Origin: a virus
Length of the DNA: 20,259 bases
IMG/VR virus record: IMGVR_UViG_3300006923_000170
Location: 1-20,259 of that record
Reading direction: 5' to 3' (one strand)
Positions within the stretch are counted from its first letter, which is position 1; each line of letters starts with the position of its first letter. The notes below the pieces were generated by a model. That model was given only the letters and a program-made list of their open reading frames with translations. It made no database searches and had not been told where the DNA came from. This document shows, in pieces, positions 19,671 through 20,259 of this stretch. Position numbers and translations under genes: made by a program.

Positions 19671-20158
19671 TGAAACAACTCCCTTACTGGAATTTCCCTA
19701 ACGGCACTTCCCTCGAATCCGGTCCAAGCATCCATATAGACACTTCGCGGTTTTGACTTGCGAATCTCAGCGCAACGGCGAGAGATTTCATCCGGCAGTG
19801 GGAAACTATCGAGCTTCATTGCTCGACACTCGTTCTTAGAAAAGGTCGACCCGTCAGATGCCTGGACACATAGCTCGACCATTAGGACGAGATCTGTGCA
19901 TGCAGTGATTAACACGGACTGGCCTACAGCGTGTAAGCCAAGCTCAGATAGCAGAGCGCTCTTGCTATAGTCACACCGAAGGTGCGAAATAGATTTGCCC
20001 TTGTACCAAGAGATCGAAGCACGATCTCGTCGCCTCACGGCAGCACCCCGTAGTTCTTCAAACAATTCAGCCACCTTCCAAGGCTCTTTGAGATTCCACG
20101 TTCGGCCAGCATATCTGCTGTTTCTCAGACGCAAGGCGCGCTGTTTTTCCGAAGCCAT
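19664..20158 (-). CDS. Protein of unknown function upstream of the CsrA-like gene
   Basis: A 164-residue protein with ATG at 20158, the first start after an in-frame stop. The Shine-Dalgarno site is weak (GAGAG). The N-terminus is very basic (EKQRALRLRNSRYAGRTWN). The middle has hydrophobic strands (HAVGQSVLITACTDLVLMVEL). Several Cys residues and a basic segment (EISRRCAEIRKSKPRSVY) follow. It overlaps the CsrA-like gene by 7 bases, so the two are probably co-translated. No family is recognised. The 101 bases to its right hold no recognisable gene or promoter. Confidence 0.68.
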   Translation of the reverse strand: MASEKQRALRLRNSRYAGRTWNLKEPWKVAELFEELRGAAVRRRDRASISWYKGKSISHLRCDYSKSALLSELGLHAVGQSVLITACTDLVLMVELCVQASDGSTFSKNECRAMKLDSFPLPDEISRRCAEIRKSKPRSVYMDAWTGFEGSAVREIPVRELFHC

Positions 20159-20259
20159 GGACTCTCAACCATTTCCTCACCGCCCACCAGCTTTCCCCGT
20201 CTGGCCCGAGCGAATAACGAAATCAAGAGATCACAAACGCCGGTAATTAACGGCTGCTT

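Noticed and set aside
20159-20259. Short frame and possible promoter at the right edge
   Set aside because: A 15-codon frame with a weak ribosome site and AT-rich hexamers are visible, but neither is distinct enough from chance.

Overview
The window reads as part of the genome of a tailed double-stranded DNA phage or prophage. The evidence is a terminase large subunit, a portal protein, a scaffold-like protein, a major-capsid candidate and a recombination/replication set, all small to medium genes packed head to tail. About 30 genes lie on the minus strand and only three (11615-12849) on the plus strand. The host is probably a planctomycete, possibly of the Rhodopirellula type. This is inferred from a small HTH protein that resembles the planctomycete DUF1580 family, a C1-type papain-like protease, a CsrA-like regulator and short Arg/Cys-rich C-termini typical of planctomycete hypothetical proteins. 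No integrase, repressor or recognisable tail gene is in view, so lifestyle and virion type cannot be settled. The 679-residue portal would fit a P22-like podovirus, but that is only a suggestion.

Layout, following minus-strand transcription from right to left. (1) 20158-12846 is the early/replication module. It holds an unknown protein, a CsrA-like protein, a RecE-like PD-(D/E)XK exonuclease, a small conserved phage protein, an HTH protein, an SF2 helicase with a zinc ribbon, an unknown protein and a small protein with an SSB-like C-terminal tip. A gene-free stretch follows (15218-15571) with a tRNA 3'-end-like structure and a 36-bp direct repeat. After it come two unknown genes, an Hjc-like resolvase, three small genes sharing a C-terminal module, a 31-residue membrane peptide, a KGD-type small protein and a small basic protein. 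(2) 11615-12849 (+) is a divergent three-gene island: HTH protein, metallophosphoesterase and HExxH metallopeptidase. (3) 11481-3757 is the head module in the order scaffold, major capsid, decoration candidate, small terminase candidate, large terminase, unknown, portal. This differs from the usual terminase-portal-scaffold-capsid order. Two intrinsic-terminator-like hairpins lie inside it. (4) 3760-617 holds one unknown gene, then small membrane proteins around a papain-like protease, which may be a lysis cassette. (5) 620-1 is an incomplete gene running off the left edge.

Most minus-strand genes are joined by ATGA, GTGA, TGATG or TAATG junctions, so translational coupling is the rule. Many true starts lie inside longer open frames. 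They were chosen where an AGGAG-like Shine-Dalgarno sequence and the stop of the previous gene coincide. The most unusual features are the triplicated coupling cassette at 13301-13928, the possible protease-based lysis cassette, the CsrA-like protein together with a hairpin-loop Shine-Dalgarno site in front of a head gene, and the tRNA-like/repeat region near 15437-15586.
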